Part shown: in pieces, positions 16,465-26,295 of the stretch | Layout of the letters: each line of letters starts with the position of its first letter | Position numbering within the stretch: the stretch's first letter is position 1 | Assembly (NCBI RefSeq): GCF_018595715.1 | Contig: NZ_JAHEOJ010000024.1 | Span: 248,001 to 312,000 of the forward strand | Direction: 5' to 3' | DNA from: Glaciecola sp. XM2 | Lineage (GTDB): Bacteria; Pseudomonadota; Gammaproteobacteria; Enterobacterales; Alteromonadaceae | DNA: 64,000 nt | Translations under genes and position numbers: made by a program | The notes under the pieces: generated by a model | Databases searched by the model: none | What the model was told of the DNA's origin: nothing | Seen by the model: the letters and a program-made list of their open reading frames with translations, nothing else

Positions 16465-16545
16465 GCAACCCATGGATGAAATAGAGACAAGGATGTCACT
16501 TTCAGTTGTATATACCCGCGCTAACCTTGGTATTGATGCGCCTTT
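16447..16545 (+). repeat. Right copy of the 99-bp direct repeat (start of intact comM)
   Basis: This copy continues into the complete comM gene; the left copy is at 10236-10334. Distance between copies is 6211 bp. Homologous recombination between them would delete the whole island and restore a normal ilvE-comM junction. Confidence 0.92.
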
Positions 16546-18010
16546 AGTTACTATCGAGGTACATTTATCAAATGGTATGCCTGCTTTTCAGCTCGTTGGT
16601 TTGCCTGAAACTAGCGTAAAAGAGAGTAAAGACAGGGTGCGCAGTGCGCTTATCAATGCCGGTTTTGAGTTCCCGAGTAAACGCATTACCGTCAATATGG
16701 CGCCAGCCGACTTACCAAAAGGGGGCGGGCGCTTTGACTTGGCGATAGCCATCGGCATTATTGCCGCAAGTGAAGAAATACCTGAAGTTCAGCTGCAGGA
16801 ATTTGAGTTTGTAGGCGAGCTGGCGCTGTCGGGTGAGTTACGCTCGATTCAAGGCGCTTTGCCCATGGCGTTTGCGGCAAAGCAGTCAAAACGCCAATTG
16901 GTATTGCCGCAAGCCAATGCCAACGAAGCCGCGCTGGTATCTGATGCCGGAGTCTTGTCTGCAAACACCTTGTTTGATGTGTACTTGCATTTAACCGGCA
17001 AGCGTTTTTTATCCCCAGCAACCCACGAACCCTCTTCTACCGCTACACCGCAATATGGCGATCTTAGCGAAATCATTGACCAACAACATGCAAAAAGAGC
17101 GCTCGAAATTACCGCAAGTGCTGGTCACAACCTTTTGTTTTACGGGCCTGCGGGAACAGGTAAAAGCATGTTAGCAAGTCGATTGTTGTCCATCATGCCT
17201 GACTTAGACGAAGAAGATGCCTTGGTTGTGGCCAGTATACGCTCCATCTCAGGCGATAGTATTCATGCTGACAATTGGCGCACTCGCCCATTTCGTCAAC
17301 CCCACCATTCGAGCTCTGCGGCTGCTCTGGTAGGCGGTGGAACCTATCCTAAACCCGGTGAAATTACACTGGCTCACAAGGGCGTGTTGTTCTTAGATGA
17401 GCTTCCTGAATTTGGTCGCCACGTGCTCGATGTCATGCGCGAACCATTAGAAACAGGAGTGATTAATCTTTCTCGAGCCACCCATAAAGTGACTTACCCC
17501 GCCGACTTCCAACTTATTGCGGCGATGAACCCAAGCCCAACGGGTGATATTGACGATAAGCGCGCTAACAACGAGCAAATTCTGCGCTATCTTAATCGTA
17601 TATCTGGCCCACTCATTGACAGGATTGACCTTCAAGTGAGCGTACCTCGGGTCAACTTAGAGTCAACGCTTAACTGTTCAGACTCACAACGAGGAGAAGT
17701 AAGCCGTATCGTCAAAGACAGAGTGCTGGCAACACAACGCCGTCAACTTGAGCGCCAAGGCAGGCTTAATGCGGCTTTAACCAACGATGATGTGCGCCAG
17801 CATTGCTCATTGAGCCCGTCAAACCAGCGCTACATTACCCAAGCGATGGATGCATTAGGGCTCTCTATGCGGGCCTATCATCGTACCCTCAAAGTGGCGC
17901 GCACCATTGCGGATATGCAAGGAGTAACTGAAATACAAGAAGGGCATATCACCGAAGCGCTAAGCTATCGCAGTTTTGATCGCATGTTGCATCAACTCAC
18001 CAGCAACTGA
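16493..18010 (+). CDS. comM: ComM/YifB family Mg-chelatase-like AAA+ ATPase
   Basis: I start the protein at the ATG at 16493 (MSLSVVYTRANLGIDAP), as in E. coli YifB, giving 505 residues; the longer frame from 16472 adds seven residues. The N-terminal domain (VGLPETSVKESKDRVRSA, NMAPADLPKGGGRFDLAIA) is followed by Walker A GPAGTGKSM, Walker B VLFLDELPEF and the C-terminal Mg-chelatase part. ComM is a hexameric helicase that promotes branch migration during natural transformation. It is intact here although its 5' end is duplicated at the other side of the island. Its 3' end overlaps convergent ilvY by 19 bp. Confidence 0.96.
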   Translation: MSLSVVYTRANLGIDAPLVTIEVHLSNGMPAFQLVGLPETSVKESKDRVRSALINAGFEFPSKRITVNMAPADLPKGGGRFDLAIAIGIIAASEEIPEVQLQEFEFVGELALSGELRSIQGALPMAFAAKQSKRQLVLPQANANEAALVSDAGVLSANTLFDVYLHLTGKRFLSPATHEPSSTATPQYGDLSEIIDQQHAKRALEITASAGHNLLFYGPAGTGKSMLASRLLSIMPDLDEEDALVVASIRSISGDSIHADNWRTRPFRQPHHSSSAAALVGGGTYPKPGEITLAHKGVLFLDELPEFGRHVLDVMREPLETGVINLSRATHKVTYPADFQLIAAMNPSPTGDIDDKRANNEQILRYLNRISGPLIDRIDLQVSVPRVNLESTLNCSDSQRGEVSRIVKDRVLATQRRQLERQGRLNAALTNDDVRQHCSLSPSNQRYITQAMDALGLSMRAYHRTLKVARTIADMQGVTEIQEGHITEALSYRSFDRMLHQLTSN

Positions 18011-18855
18011 CTTAGGCTTTTGATCAGCGGTTCGTTTTCTCGCTCGGTGAGATAGCACACGCCAAGTTGATAAGGTTCAATGCTCGCGACCTTAAGTGCT
18101 TTGACTTTGCTTTTTACTACCGAGTTTTCCAGCACGATTTTAGGTACAAAACCAACGCCCAAACCCAGCGCGACCATACTTACAATGGCCTCGTTGCCCG
18201 TGACCTGAGCATACACATGAGGACGAATATTATGCTCAGCAAACCAATGATGGACAATTCGTTTTGACGGTCCGCCGGTTGGCATCACCACATTCACATC
18301 AGCCCAGTTAAGCTCTTCCCACGCATTGATATTGAGAGTTTTAGGCACTATCAGTACCAAAGGTACGGTATCGAGCTTGGCAAAGCTTACGTGGCTTGGA
18401 AAGTCGGGCACATGAGTAGCAAGCGCAATATCCGCCGCACGGCTCATGACTTTGTCGATTGCCAATGAATGGTCACCGGTATCTAACTTAATCTCAACTA
18501 AAGGGTACTGTTGATGCAGACGGTCGAGAATATTGGGCATATAACTTTGGCTAGCGGTTACCGAGCAATATAACGAAAGCTCTCCTGATAACGCATCCTG
18601 CTGCGTTTGCATCGTATTTTGCATTTTTGCAAACTGCGCCAAGGTTTCATTGGCAAATTCAAGCAACGTATGGCCTGCTGGGGTAAGCGCAACACTGCGG
18701 TTGTTGCGCACAAATAAAGTAGACTTACACTCTTGCTCTAAACGCGCAATGACGCGCGTGAGGGTAGGTGGTGAGACATACATTGCCGCGGCACTCTTTG
18801 AAAAATGCAGGCTGTTTGCCAGGTGTTGAAAAAGCCTAAGGCTTTTAATATCCAT
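17992..18855 (-). CDS. ilvY: LysR-type activator IlvY
   Basis: The 287-residue protein has the LysR helix-turn-helix at residues 1-60 (MDIKSLRLFQHLANSLHFSK, YVSPPTLTRVIARLE) and a substrate-binding effector domain. It is divergent from ilvC with a 171-bp intergenic region, the same arrangement as ilvY-ilvC in E. coli, where IlvY activates ilvC in response to acetolactate or acetohydroxybutyrate. The gene order makes the assignment much stronger than the domain alone. Confidence 0.95.
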   Translation of the reverse strand: MDIKSLRLFQHLANSLHFSKSAAAMYVSPPTLTRVIARLEQECKSTLFVRNNRSVALTPAGHTLLEFANETLAQFAKMQNTMQTQQDALSGELSLYCSVTASQSYMPNILDRLHQQYPLVEIKLDTGDHSLAIDKVMSRAADIALATHVPDFPSHVSFAKLDTVPLVLIVPKTLNINAWEELNWADVNVVMPTGGPSKRIVHHWFAEHNIRPHVYAQVTGNEAIVSMVALGLGVGFVPKIVLENSVVKSKVKALKVASIEPYQLGVCYLTERENEPLIKSLSQLLVS

Positions 18856-18912
18856 AAGAGTCTGCTTTGTGCGGTTAGCTTGAGCCTAAGTGAACCACAA
18901 CTCGCCAATTAT

Positions 18913-18959
18913 TTCAAATTATGAAACATAGCGTTTTAAATAATTCAATTTAAGAAACA
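18913..18959. promoter_or_regulatory. Candidate tandem IlvY operators
   Basis: TTCAAATTATGAAACA (18913-18928) and TTCAATTTAAGAAACA (18944-18959) match at 14 of 16 positions and are exactly 31 bp apart, about three helical turns. Both lie in the ilvY-ilvC divergent region. LysR-type proteins usually bind two such sites as a tetramer; TTCA-N5-TGAA gives the first site dyad symmetry. Confidence 0.6.
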
Positions 18960-19026
18960 AAGTAAGCATAGTAAAGTGAACACATCGGTCGTCACAGACT
19001 ATTTATAATTTTAATTCGGGTAAGTA

Positions 19027-20508
19027 ATGTCAAACTATTTCAACAGTCTTCCTTTTAGAAAACAACTAGACCAGTTAGGTCAGTGCAGATTCATGCAGCG
19101 TGAAGAGTTCGCCAATGGGTGTGACGCGCTAAAAGGGAAGTCTATAGTCATTGTCGGATGCGGTGCACAAGGGCTTAACCAAGGCCTTAACATGCGTGAC
19201 TCTGGCCTCAACGTAAGCTATGCCTTGCGCCAAGCGGCCATTGACGAAAAGCGAGATTCATTCAAGCGTGCTAGCGAAAACGGATTTACCGTAGGTACCT
19301 ATGCAGAGCTCATTCCCACCGCTGATTTGGTATATAACCTTACGCCAGACAAGCAACATGCAAGTGTGGTCGAAGCGGTTATGCCGCTGATGCAAAAAAA
19401 TGCAACATTAGGCTACTCTCATGGCTTCAACATTGTTGAAGAAGGTCAGCAAATTCGCAGCGATATTACCGTGGTGATGTGCGCACCAAAATGCCCTGGT
19501 ACAGAAGTACGTGAAGAATATAAACGCGGGTTTGGCGTACCAACGCTTATTGCTGTGCATCCAGAAAACGACCATTTAGGTCAAGGTTGGGATATTGCAA
19601 AAGCCCTAGCGAGCGCAACCGGCGGAGACAGAGCCGGCGTGTTAGAAAGCTCATTTGTGGCTGAAGTAAAATCTGACCTCATGGGTGAGCAAACCATTTT
19701 ATGTGGGATGCAACAAGCTGCAGCTATTTTAGGTTATGAAAAAATGGTCGATGATGGCGTTGACCCCGCCTACGCTGCAGCATTAATTCAATATGGTCTT
19801 GAAGCCATTACCGAAGCCTTGAAAATTGGCGGTGTCACTAACATGATGGACCGTCTTTCAAACCCGGGTAAAGTCCGCGCGTTTGAACTCAGTGAAACCT
19901 TAAAAACCGTTTTACGTCCTTTATTTGAAAAACATCAAGACGATATCATCAGCGGCGAATTTTCTCGCACCATGATGCAAGACTGGGCAAACAACGATGC
20001 AAACTTACTTGGCTGGCGCGAAGAAACCGGTCAATCTGGCTTTGAAAATGCGCCAGTGTACGACGGTAAAATAGACGATCAAACCTTCTTTGATAAAGGC
20101 ATTTTGATTGTTGCGATGATTAAAGCAGGTGTAGAGCTAGCGTTTGACGTGATGGTCGAAGCCGGCATTTTACCCGAGTCGGCTTACTATGAGTCGCTTC
20201 ATGAAACACCGCTTATCTCTAATACCATTGCGCGCAAACGCTTGTATGAGATGAACGTGGTTATTTCTGATACCGCAGAATACGGAAACTACTTATTTGC
20301 TAATGCGGCAGTGCCTTTGCTTAAAGAGCACATTATGCCAAGCATTACGTCTGAAGAGCTTGGTGGTGGTATACAAAGCGATTCGAATGGCGTGGATAAC
20401 ATCCGATTAGTAGAGATTAACAAAGCGATAAGAAGCCACGGCGTAGAGTCTATTGGTGAAACCTTACGTGGCTACATGACAGACATGAAGGCCATCGTCA
20501 CAGGATAA
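19027..20508 (+). CDS. ilvC: Ketol-acid reductoisomerase, class II (long form)
   Basis: The enzyme converts acetolactate or acetohydroxybutyrate into dihydroxy acids using NADPH and Mg2+ in Val/Ile synthesis. The nucleotide-binding loop is [17 protein letters not shown] and the catalytic domain is duplicated, giving 493 residues, as in the E. coli class II enzyme rather than the 330-residue class I. It is divergent from ilvY and followed by a terminator. Together with ilvA and ilvE it supplies three steps of the pathway; ilvG/ilvI and ilvD must be elsewhere. Confidence 0.98.
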   Translation: MSNYFNSLPFRKQLDQLGQCRFMQREEFANGCDALKGKSIVIVGCGAQGLNQGLNMRDSGLNVSYALRQAAIDEKRDSFKRASENGFTVGTYAELIPTADLVYNLTPDKQHASVVEAVMPLMQKNATLGYSHGFNIVEEGQQIRSDITVVMCAPKCPGTEVREEYKRGFGVPTLIAVHPENDHLGQGWDIAKALASATGGDRAGVLESSFVAEVKSDLMGEQTILCGMQQAAAILGYEKMVDDGVDPAYAAALIQYGLEAITEALKIGGVTNMMDRLSNPGKVRAFELSETLKTVLRPLFEKHQDDIISGEFSRTMMQDWANNDANLLGWREETGQSGFENAPVYDGKIDDQTFFDKGILIVAMIKAGVELAFDVMVEAGILPESAYYESLHETPLISNTIARKRLYEMNVVISDTAEYGNYLFANAAVPLLKEHIMPSITSEELGGGIQSDSNGVDNIRLVEINKAIRSHGVESIGETLRGYMTDMKAIVTG

Positions 20509-20588
20509 TCGCACAACACTTTTTGTTGATGAGTTAGCTTCATCAACTACAACAGTTCTGTCGTTAGGTGCTTTTATAAGCTCCTTTT

Positions 20589-20615
20589 GCCCGGTCAGTT
20601 TGGCCGGGCTTTTTT
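20589..20615 (+). terminator. Terminator after ilvC
   Basis: GCCCGG (20589-20594) pairs with CCGGGC (20604-20609) and is followed by six T residues. A second hairpin, GTTGATGA/TCATCAAC (20525-20547), lies between this and the ilvC stop but lacks a T-run. The T-run overlaps the stop of the convergent efflux gene. Confidence 0.85.
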
Positions 20616-21870
20616 ATGCCTCTTGCGTATCGAGCGGCACCGCTTTTGCTGCGGTGATCGCATATTTGACCGACACAAACGTCACCGCGCCAAAGCATAA
20701 AAATCCGTAGGCAATAGGCGTGATACCGTCGTGCAAAAACAGATTGATGAACATCGCAATGGGTACGGCTAATAAACTCGTAAACGAGCCAATAAATGCC
20801 GCACCCACACCTGCGATATGACCCACTGGTTGCATCGCAAGGGAATTCAAATTACCAAACAGCACGCCGATAAAAAAGAAGCCCACAAACATGGTAGACA
20901 TGAACACAAGCAGCGGCGGCTTACCATCAAAATAATGCGCTTCAAGCACTAACACGATAGAAAACACTACCATGAGAACCATCGCTAAAGAGATCAGCTT
21001 AATCATGCCAAGCCTTACCACCATGATCCCATTAAACAAAGAAGCTGCACCAATAGAAAACGCAAGTACCGCAAACAAAATGGGGAACCACTCACCGGTG
21101 TCGTAAATGCTCTGAAAAATCGTTTGTGAGCCGCTTAAATAAGCCAAGAATGCGCCAAAAATTGTTCCCATGCCGATTGAAGCGCCCATCACCACAGGCT
21201 GCTTAACTAACCAAATAATAGAGCGCCAAAACGCATACCAGTTAAATTTTACGCGTTGCGGCCTCAACAGCGTCTCTCCTTGGCGTGCAAAAAACCACGC
21301 GCCCGAAATAAGACCAACGACCGCAAACACACTGAAAATATGACGCCAGCCCGCAAACTCCATCACAATTTGACCAATAAGCGGCGCCACCATCGGCATA
21401 AGGATAAATATCACCGTAATAAAGCTCATTACCCTGGCCATTTTGTCGCCCACATACAAATCTCTGATAAGCGCCATGGTTGCAATACGCGGCCCAGATA
21501 CACCAAACGCTTGCACAACGCGGCCAACAAGCAGCATCTCAATAGTGGTAGATAAATAGCAAATGAATGTGCCGATAAGAAAAATAATTAAACCCACGAG
21601 AATGGTTAATCTGCGGCCTCGCGCGTCGGCAAATGGCCCAAAAAACAGCTGCCCTAAGGCCATCCCAGCGAAGAATATTGAGATGATTAAATACGTTTGC
21701 TGATTGCTTTGACTATTAAGCTCTGCGCCAATGGTATCTAGTGCTGGCAGCATTGCATCGATGCTTAACGCAACCAATGAGGTGAGCAATGCCATAAGCA
21801 AGATAAACTCCGTGAGCGGCAACGGTGGCTTTGCGCTGCTAGTGGAATGGGAAGAAGAATTGGCGTTCAT
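20614..21870 (-). CDS. MFS drug efflux transporter, Bcr/CflA type
   Basis: This 418-residue protein has twelve predicted membrane helices. Typical Bcr/CflA features are the opening LPLTEFILLMALLTSLVALS, the acidic DAMLPALDTIG in helix 1, and the loop motif GPFADARGRR between helices 2 and 3. Relatives export bicyclomycin, chloramphenicol or other drugs by proton antiport; the substrate here cannot be told. It is a single gene with no obvious operon partner. Confidence 0.9.
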   Translation of the reverse strand: MNANSSSHSTSSAKPPLPLTEFILLMALLTSLVALSIDAMLPALDTIGAELNSQSNQQTYLIISIFFAGMALGQLFFGPFADARGRRLTILVGLIIFLIGTFICYLSTTIEMLLVGRVVQAFGVSGPRIATMALIRDLYVGDKMARVMSFITVIFILMPMVAPLIGQIVMEFAGWRHIFSVFAVVGLISGAWFFARQGETLLRPQRVKFNWYAFWRSIIWLVKQPVVMGASIGMGTIFGAFLAYLSGSQTIFQSIYDTGEWFPILFAVLAFSIGAASLFNGIMVVRLGMIKLISLAMVLMVVFSIVLVLEAHYFDGKPPLLVFMSTMFVGFFFIGVLFGNLNSLAMQPVGHIAGVGAAFIGSFTSLLAVPIAMFINLFLHDGITPIAYGFLCFGAVTFVSVKYAITAAKAVPLDTQEA

Positions 21871-22057
21871 GTGTCCAAAGTCAAAGGCTAAGATTTAGCC
21901 CTGCAATCTACCACAAGCGCTTACAATGTAATACAAACAAATAAGGTAAAGGCAAAAATGATAAACACCGCGGTAGGGCAAATAATCAAGCCTCTTATTG
22001 GCATATGAACAAAATATGTGTAACGTCTGCCTTGTTAAGTTAATTGAGTAAAGAAGT

Positions 22058-23206
22058 ATGACAAACTACGAAAATAACGAAGAAATACAGATGTTTCGCG
22101 ACATGGTGTTGCGATTTTTAGAGCAAGAAGTCATTCCACACTACGATGAATGGGAACATAACCATCACACTCCTAGAGAGATTTGGAACACCCTTGGAAG
22201 CGCCGGCATCTTATTGGTCGACATGCCCGAAAAATACGGTGCAGCGGGTGCCAGTTTTGATGTTTGCCAAATGATTCAAGAAGAGATGTGTCGCCTTGGT
22301 TTGCATGGCCTGGCTACAGGCTACAATATACATGCTAATATTATTGCCCCCTATCTGCTAAACATCGCAACTGAAGCTCAAAAAGAGCAATGGCTTCCTC
22401 GCATGGTAACAGGAGAAGTACTCACCGCACTAGCGATGACTGAGCCCGGCGCTGGTAGCGACGTCGCGAGTATGCGCACCACCGCCATTAAAGACGGTGA
22501 TGAGTACATTCTGAACGGGTCAAAAACATTTATCACTAATGGCAACATGGCTGACATGATTGTGGTGTGCGCCAAGACAGACCCGAATGCAGGCGCAAAA
22601 GGTATATCTTTGTTTTTAGTCGACACTAGCTTAGCAGGGTTTTCTACCGGCAAACCTATAGAAAAATTAGGGCAGCACAGTAGCGATACCGGTGAGCTAT
22701 TTTTTGAAAATATGCGCATTCCCAAAGAAGCCTTACTCGGACAAGAGGGCCAAGGCTTTGTCTATCTTATGCAGGAACTCCCACGTGAACGCTTAGGCTG
22801 CGCCGTTCAAGCCATTGGCCATGCGCAAGGGGCGCTAGATTTAACTATAGAGTATGTGAGTCAGCGAAAGGCCTTTGGACAAAGTGTGGGGCAGTTTCAA
22901 AATACACGCTTTAAGCTCGCTGAATGCCAAACGGAGCTCGAGCTGTGCCGCGCCATGCTCGAAAAACACATGGCAAAATTTAGGCGAGATGAAATGACGG
23001 TTACCGATGCGGCCATGCTCAAGCTAGCGGCCACCGAAATGCAGTTAAAGATGGTCAATGAATGCCTTCAGCTATTTGGCGGATATGGTTACACCGACGA
23101 ATATAAGATTTCTCGCTTTTACCGTGACGCTAGGGTACAAACTATTTATGCCGGAAGTTCTGAAATCATGAAAGAAGTGGTGGCTAGGGGCATGTTGGGG
23201 CGCTAA
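22058..23206 (+). CDS. Acyl-CoA dehydrogenase, long-chain (LCAD-like)
   Basis: The 382-residue flavoenzyme catalyses the first alpha-beta oxidation of acyl-CoA. FAD and substrate signatures are MTEPGAGSDVASM and RKAFGQSVGQFQ. The usual C-terminal catalytic site reads IYAGSSEIM, with Ala where MCAD has Glu; the base is therefore probably the Glu in helix G (LMQELPRERL), as in LCAD and isovaleryl-CoA dehydrogenase. No other fatty acid oxidation genes are adjacent. Confidence 0.93.
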   Translation: MTNYENNEEIQMFRDMVLRFLEQEVIPHYDEWEHNHHTPREIWNTLGSAGILLVDMPEKYGAAGASFDVCQMIQEEMCRLGLHGLATGYNIHANIIAPYLLNIATEAQKEQWLPRMVTGEVLTALAMTEPGAGSDVASMRTTAIKDGDEYILNGSKTFITNGNMADMIVVCAKTDPNAGAKGISLFLVDTSLAGFSTGKPIEKLGQHSSDTGELFFENMRIPKEALLGQEGQGFVYLMQELPRERLGCAVQAIGHAQGALDLTIEYVSQRKAFGQSVGQFQNTRFKLAECQTELELCRAMLEKHMAKFRRDEMTVTDAAMLKLAATEMQLKMVNECLQLFGGYGYTDEYKISRFYRDARVQTIYAGSSEIMKEVVARGMLGR

Positions 23207-23221
23207 ACGTCTGCAAATAGC

Positions 23222-23274
23222 GACCTAACCGACAGTATCTGGATGCTCGTGAAAACGAGTTGGGTGCTTAGGTC
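23222..23274. other. Structured convergent intergenic element
   Basis: An outer stem GACCTAA/TTAGGTC (23222-23228 with 23268-23274) encloses a 5-bp hairpin CTCGT-GAAA-ACGAG (23246-23259) with a GNRA-type tetraloop. It lies between the stops of two convergent genes. There is no T-run, so it is not a simple terminator. Confidence 0.4.
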
Positions 23275-23317
23275 TGCTCACCAATAGCGGCGCGCATCAG
23301 ATGGAGCCGATAAACCG

Positions 23318-26071
23318 TCACTCTAACTGTTCGCGCTGCTTAGGCGCGTGATTAAAGCGCTGAAATAACCAGCCTATACCCACTAGAGATAAACCCAGCG
23401 CGATAAACGAGAGCGCTCTTAATAGACCTTCTAGATTCGCCATATCCACTAAAAACGCCTTGAGAATGACCGCAGCTAAAATGCCAAAACCTATCTTGTT
23501 AATACGTGCTTTATTTAACAACACAAAGGGATAGCGTTGTAAAAGTTGTGCCGCCAAGATGAACGCTACTGCAATGCATAGCCATAAGACTGAATACGTA
23601 TAAAGCTCCGCCTGCACCATAGGTGTAGTAAAGAAGTTCAGTTGCTCGTTAAAGCTCAAGCGCACAATCGAGTTGATATACAAAAACATAAAAAGAGCAA
23701 TCAAGGTAAAGACCAGTGTTTGAAGCTTCTTAATCACTAGTTGCAAGCTCAACATCACGATGAGCACTGCGCCTGGCAGGCCCCAAAGGGGTAGCAGCCA
23801 GTTAAATATAATGCTCTCGCCTATAGGTTGGTCGCTTATGTAGGGGTTAGCAAACAATGTTGTCGATAATTGCATAAACAGCACGCCAACAAACAACAAT
23901 AATGCAAAGATGCGGTATAACTTCTGATGGGAGGTAAACCGTTGACGCCATAAATACACCGCCCCTAGTATGAGCCAATTTAATCCCAACAACGTGCTTT
24001 GTTCAAAGCTTAGGTTGGTAAAATCAGGGTACTCTCCAGTTAAGAAATAGCTTGACTCTGTTGTAATGAACAAAGCAATGATATGCAACAGTGCTCCGGT
24101 CAACCAGTGTCTTAGTGCGTTCATAGGCAGCTGTTTGCGAGCAAACCACAGCACGGCAAACACCGTGGGATAGATTATGAGCGACCAATGTAGGCCCAAC
24201 AATAATTCATCTGCATATTTTGATAACCAAGGTGCGGCTGTTAAACGCAGCATAACGATGAGGATCGCCACTTTATAAATCCAAGTGGGTAAGCTGACTT
24301 CAAAACGCTTGCTAAGTGAGGCCATTAAGCCAATTTGTATGGCGAGGGCTAGGGTTAAGGCACTCGCGGACAGCATCATGGTAAAGATTAAGCTCAGCGC
24401 GCCGTTTGCAAGCAACAAGTAACTCATTTTGGTCAACGGTGTAGGCTCTTTTATCGCAAGGGTGGCAAATGCTAAGGCCACAACCCCAAGCTCTAATGCA
24501 AATAATGGGTAGAGCAAATCTGCAGCGAACACAGGCGATAATGCGTAGCTGATTGACATCAATAGCAACGGGGCACTGACAAGCAGTAACAGATAGGCTG
24601 GGCGGGAAGGCAAATATTTATTGACCGCGAACGCATACAACAAACTGATTAACGCCGATATTTGCACAAACAAATAACCACCGGTAAATGGAAACACATT
24701 GTCGCTAAAGTCGTAATCTTGCGGCATTTGCAGGTAGATAATGATCACGAAACCCAGCGCCAGGAATGGCCAAGAATCAAAGGCACTGCAGCGCAACGGC
24801 ACTGCCAGTAACACCAAGCTTATCGCAAGTACAACAAGTAAAAATGCATGGTCGAAGGGGAAGAAAGCAGCATAAACAATAAGCCCGAGCAAAGGCAGTA
24901 AGACGCCAAGCTGCTCTTTACGCGGCATCAGCAAATCTTTAAGCGCTAACGCCTGAAAAGTGCTTTGTTTTAGATCCCAGCCCATCACCGGCAGCATTGA
25001 ATACAAATATACCGATAAAATGGCAAAACCAGTGATTACCATAAGGTTTGGATACACGGTGCTTGCTTGATAATCTGCGAAAGATAATTCCGTAGAGAGC
25101 ATAATAGCAATGGCGTACCATACAAAGTGCCCAGCAGCGCCTAAATACCAAAGCCAGTTGCGTTGCACTATTTGATGAATCCACACAGCAGAAAACGACA
25201 CGGCACTGACATACATCAATAACATCAGCACATTATTTGAGCCGGTTGACACCAAGGCTGGCACAACGTAGGCGCCAATCACGCCAATAGCAGCCAAAAT
25301 GGGACCAAAGCGCAAAGATAGCCAAGCTGACGCTAAAGCAATAACCGCGAGTACCACAAACGCTAAGGTAGGGCTTAAGTAATCATAAAAATCAAACGCT
25401 ACTAGCGTCATTGCAAAGCAAGTAATGAAGCCGCCACTGGCAAGTGCCGCGCTTATCATAGGGGAGTTGATATCAAAACGTTTAGGGTGGCGATGAAGAT
25501 ACTCTGCGCCCACCACTAACGCGATACCGAATGCAACGCCAAAAAAGATACGCACGTGCGGTGGAAGTAAGCCTGCTTCAATGCTGTATTTTGCTAAAAA
25601 GATACCGCCGATGGCCAACACAATGGCGCCAAGCCACAGCAAACCATTGCCGCTTAGAAGCTTTTCTAAGTCGAAGCCTTTTTTGGCGTTGCTTTTGTTA
25701 GTTTCGCTGGCCTTTGGCGTAACTCTTTGTGAATCGAGCGGTTTATTGTCGCTGGCGTGCTGATGTGTTGTACCAATATCAGTATTTATCGGTTGAGGCT
25801 GGTCGTTTTCATCGAGGACATCTTGCAAGGGAAGGTCTTGCGCAACTGAAGATGGCTCACTTTGTGGCTCTACGGGTTGAGACTCTTCCCTTGGCTCATT
25901 TGCTTGTGGCTCTTGCTCAATGCGTTGGCTATTTTGTGATGATATCGATTGTTTTAAGGCGCGGATTTCTCGCTTTAAATCGCCTATTTGAATCAAATTC
26001 ACGAAACCCAAAACACTGCCAATAAACAGTGCTATGACCAACAAAATTCCAATAAAAACCATACCATCCAT
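23318..26071 (-). CDS. DUF2339 multi-pass membrane protein
   Basis: The 917-residue protein begins with a membrane segment (residues 3-25), followed by a coiled and Gln/Pro/Glu-rich region (about 28-130), and then more than twenty hydrophobic segments to the end. The KKGFDLEKLLSGNGLLWLGAI stretch marks the start of the DUF2339 domain. The family is widespread in Proteobacteria and has no established biochemical function. It is transcribed alone. Confidence 0.85.
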   Translation of the reverse strand: MDGMVFIGILLVIALFIGSVLGFVNLIQIGDLKREIRALKQSISSQNSQRIEQEPQANEPREESQPVEPQSEPSSVAQDLPLQDVLDENDQPQPINTDIGTTHQHASDNKPLDSQRVTPKASETNKSNAKKGFDLEKLLSGNGLLWLGAIVLAIGGIFLAKYSIEAGLLPPHVRIFFGVAFGIALVVGAEYLHRHPKRFDINSPMISAALASGGFITCFAMTLVAFDFYDYLSPTLAFVVLAVIALASAWLSLRFGPILAAIGVIGAYVVPALVSTGSNNVLMLLMYVSAVSFSAVWIHQIVQRNWLWYLGAAGHFVWYAIAIMLSTELSFADYQASTVYPNLMVITGFAILSVYLYSMLPVMGWDLKQSTFQALALKDLLMPRKEQLGVLLPLLGLIVYAAFFPFDHAFLLVVLAISLVLLAVPLRCSAFDSWPFLALGFVIIIYLQMPQDYDFSDNVFPFTGGYLFVQISALISLLYAFAVNKYLPSRPAYLLLLVSAPLLLMSISYALSPVFAADLLYPLFALELGVVALAFATLAIKEPTPLTKMSYLLLANGALSLIFTMMLSASALTLALAIQIGLMASLSKRFEVSLPTWIYKVAILIVMLRLTAAPWLSKYADELLLGLHWSLIIYPTVFAVLWFARKQLPMNALRHWLTGALLHIIALFITTESSYFLTGEYPDFTNLSFEQSTLLGLNWLILGAVYLWRQRFTSHQKLYRIFALLLFVGVLFMQLSTTLFANPYISDQPIGESIIFNWLLPLWGLPGAVLIVMLSLQLVIKKLQTLVFTLIALFMFLYINSIVRLSFNEQLNFFTTPMVQAELYTYSVLWLCIAVAFILAAQLLQRYPFVLLNKARINKIGFGILAAVILKAFLVDMANLEGLLRALSFIALGLSLVGIGWLFQRFNHAPKQREQLE

Positions 26072-26295
26072 GCTTTTACTCCCAGCATCGAAGTTAGGTT
26101 AATCTATGGTTTGCTACTTTACAAGAATATCTATTGGCTATATTTTCGCCTTACTATTTAACAATTTACATTGTTAAGATAGTCATATGGGCACCTGTTC
26201 TTTGTAATTAATGATACTATAATCAATCTTTCACCCACCTAACACCATGTTTTAATTCATATACTTACTAGCCACGAGCTTGAGAATAATACGCT

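Noticed and set aside
16268-16468. 66-residue minus-strand frame between the adaptor gene and comM
   Set aside because: It begins inside the repeat, has no ribosome binding site or family features, and covers the divergent promoter region.
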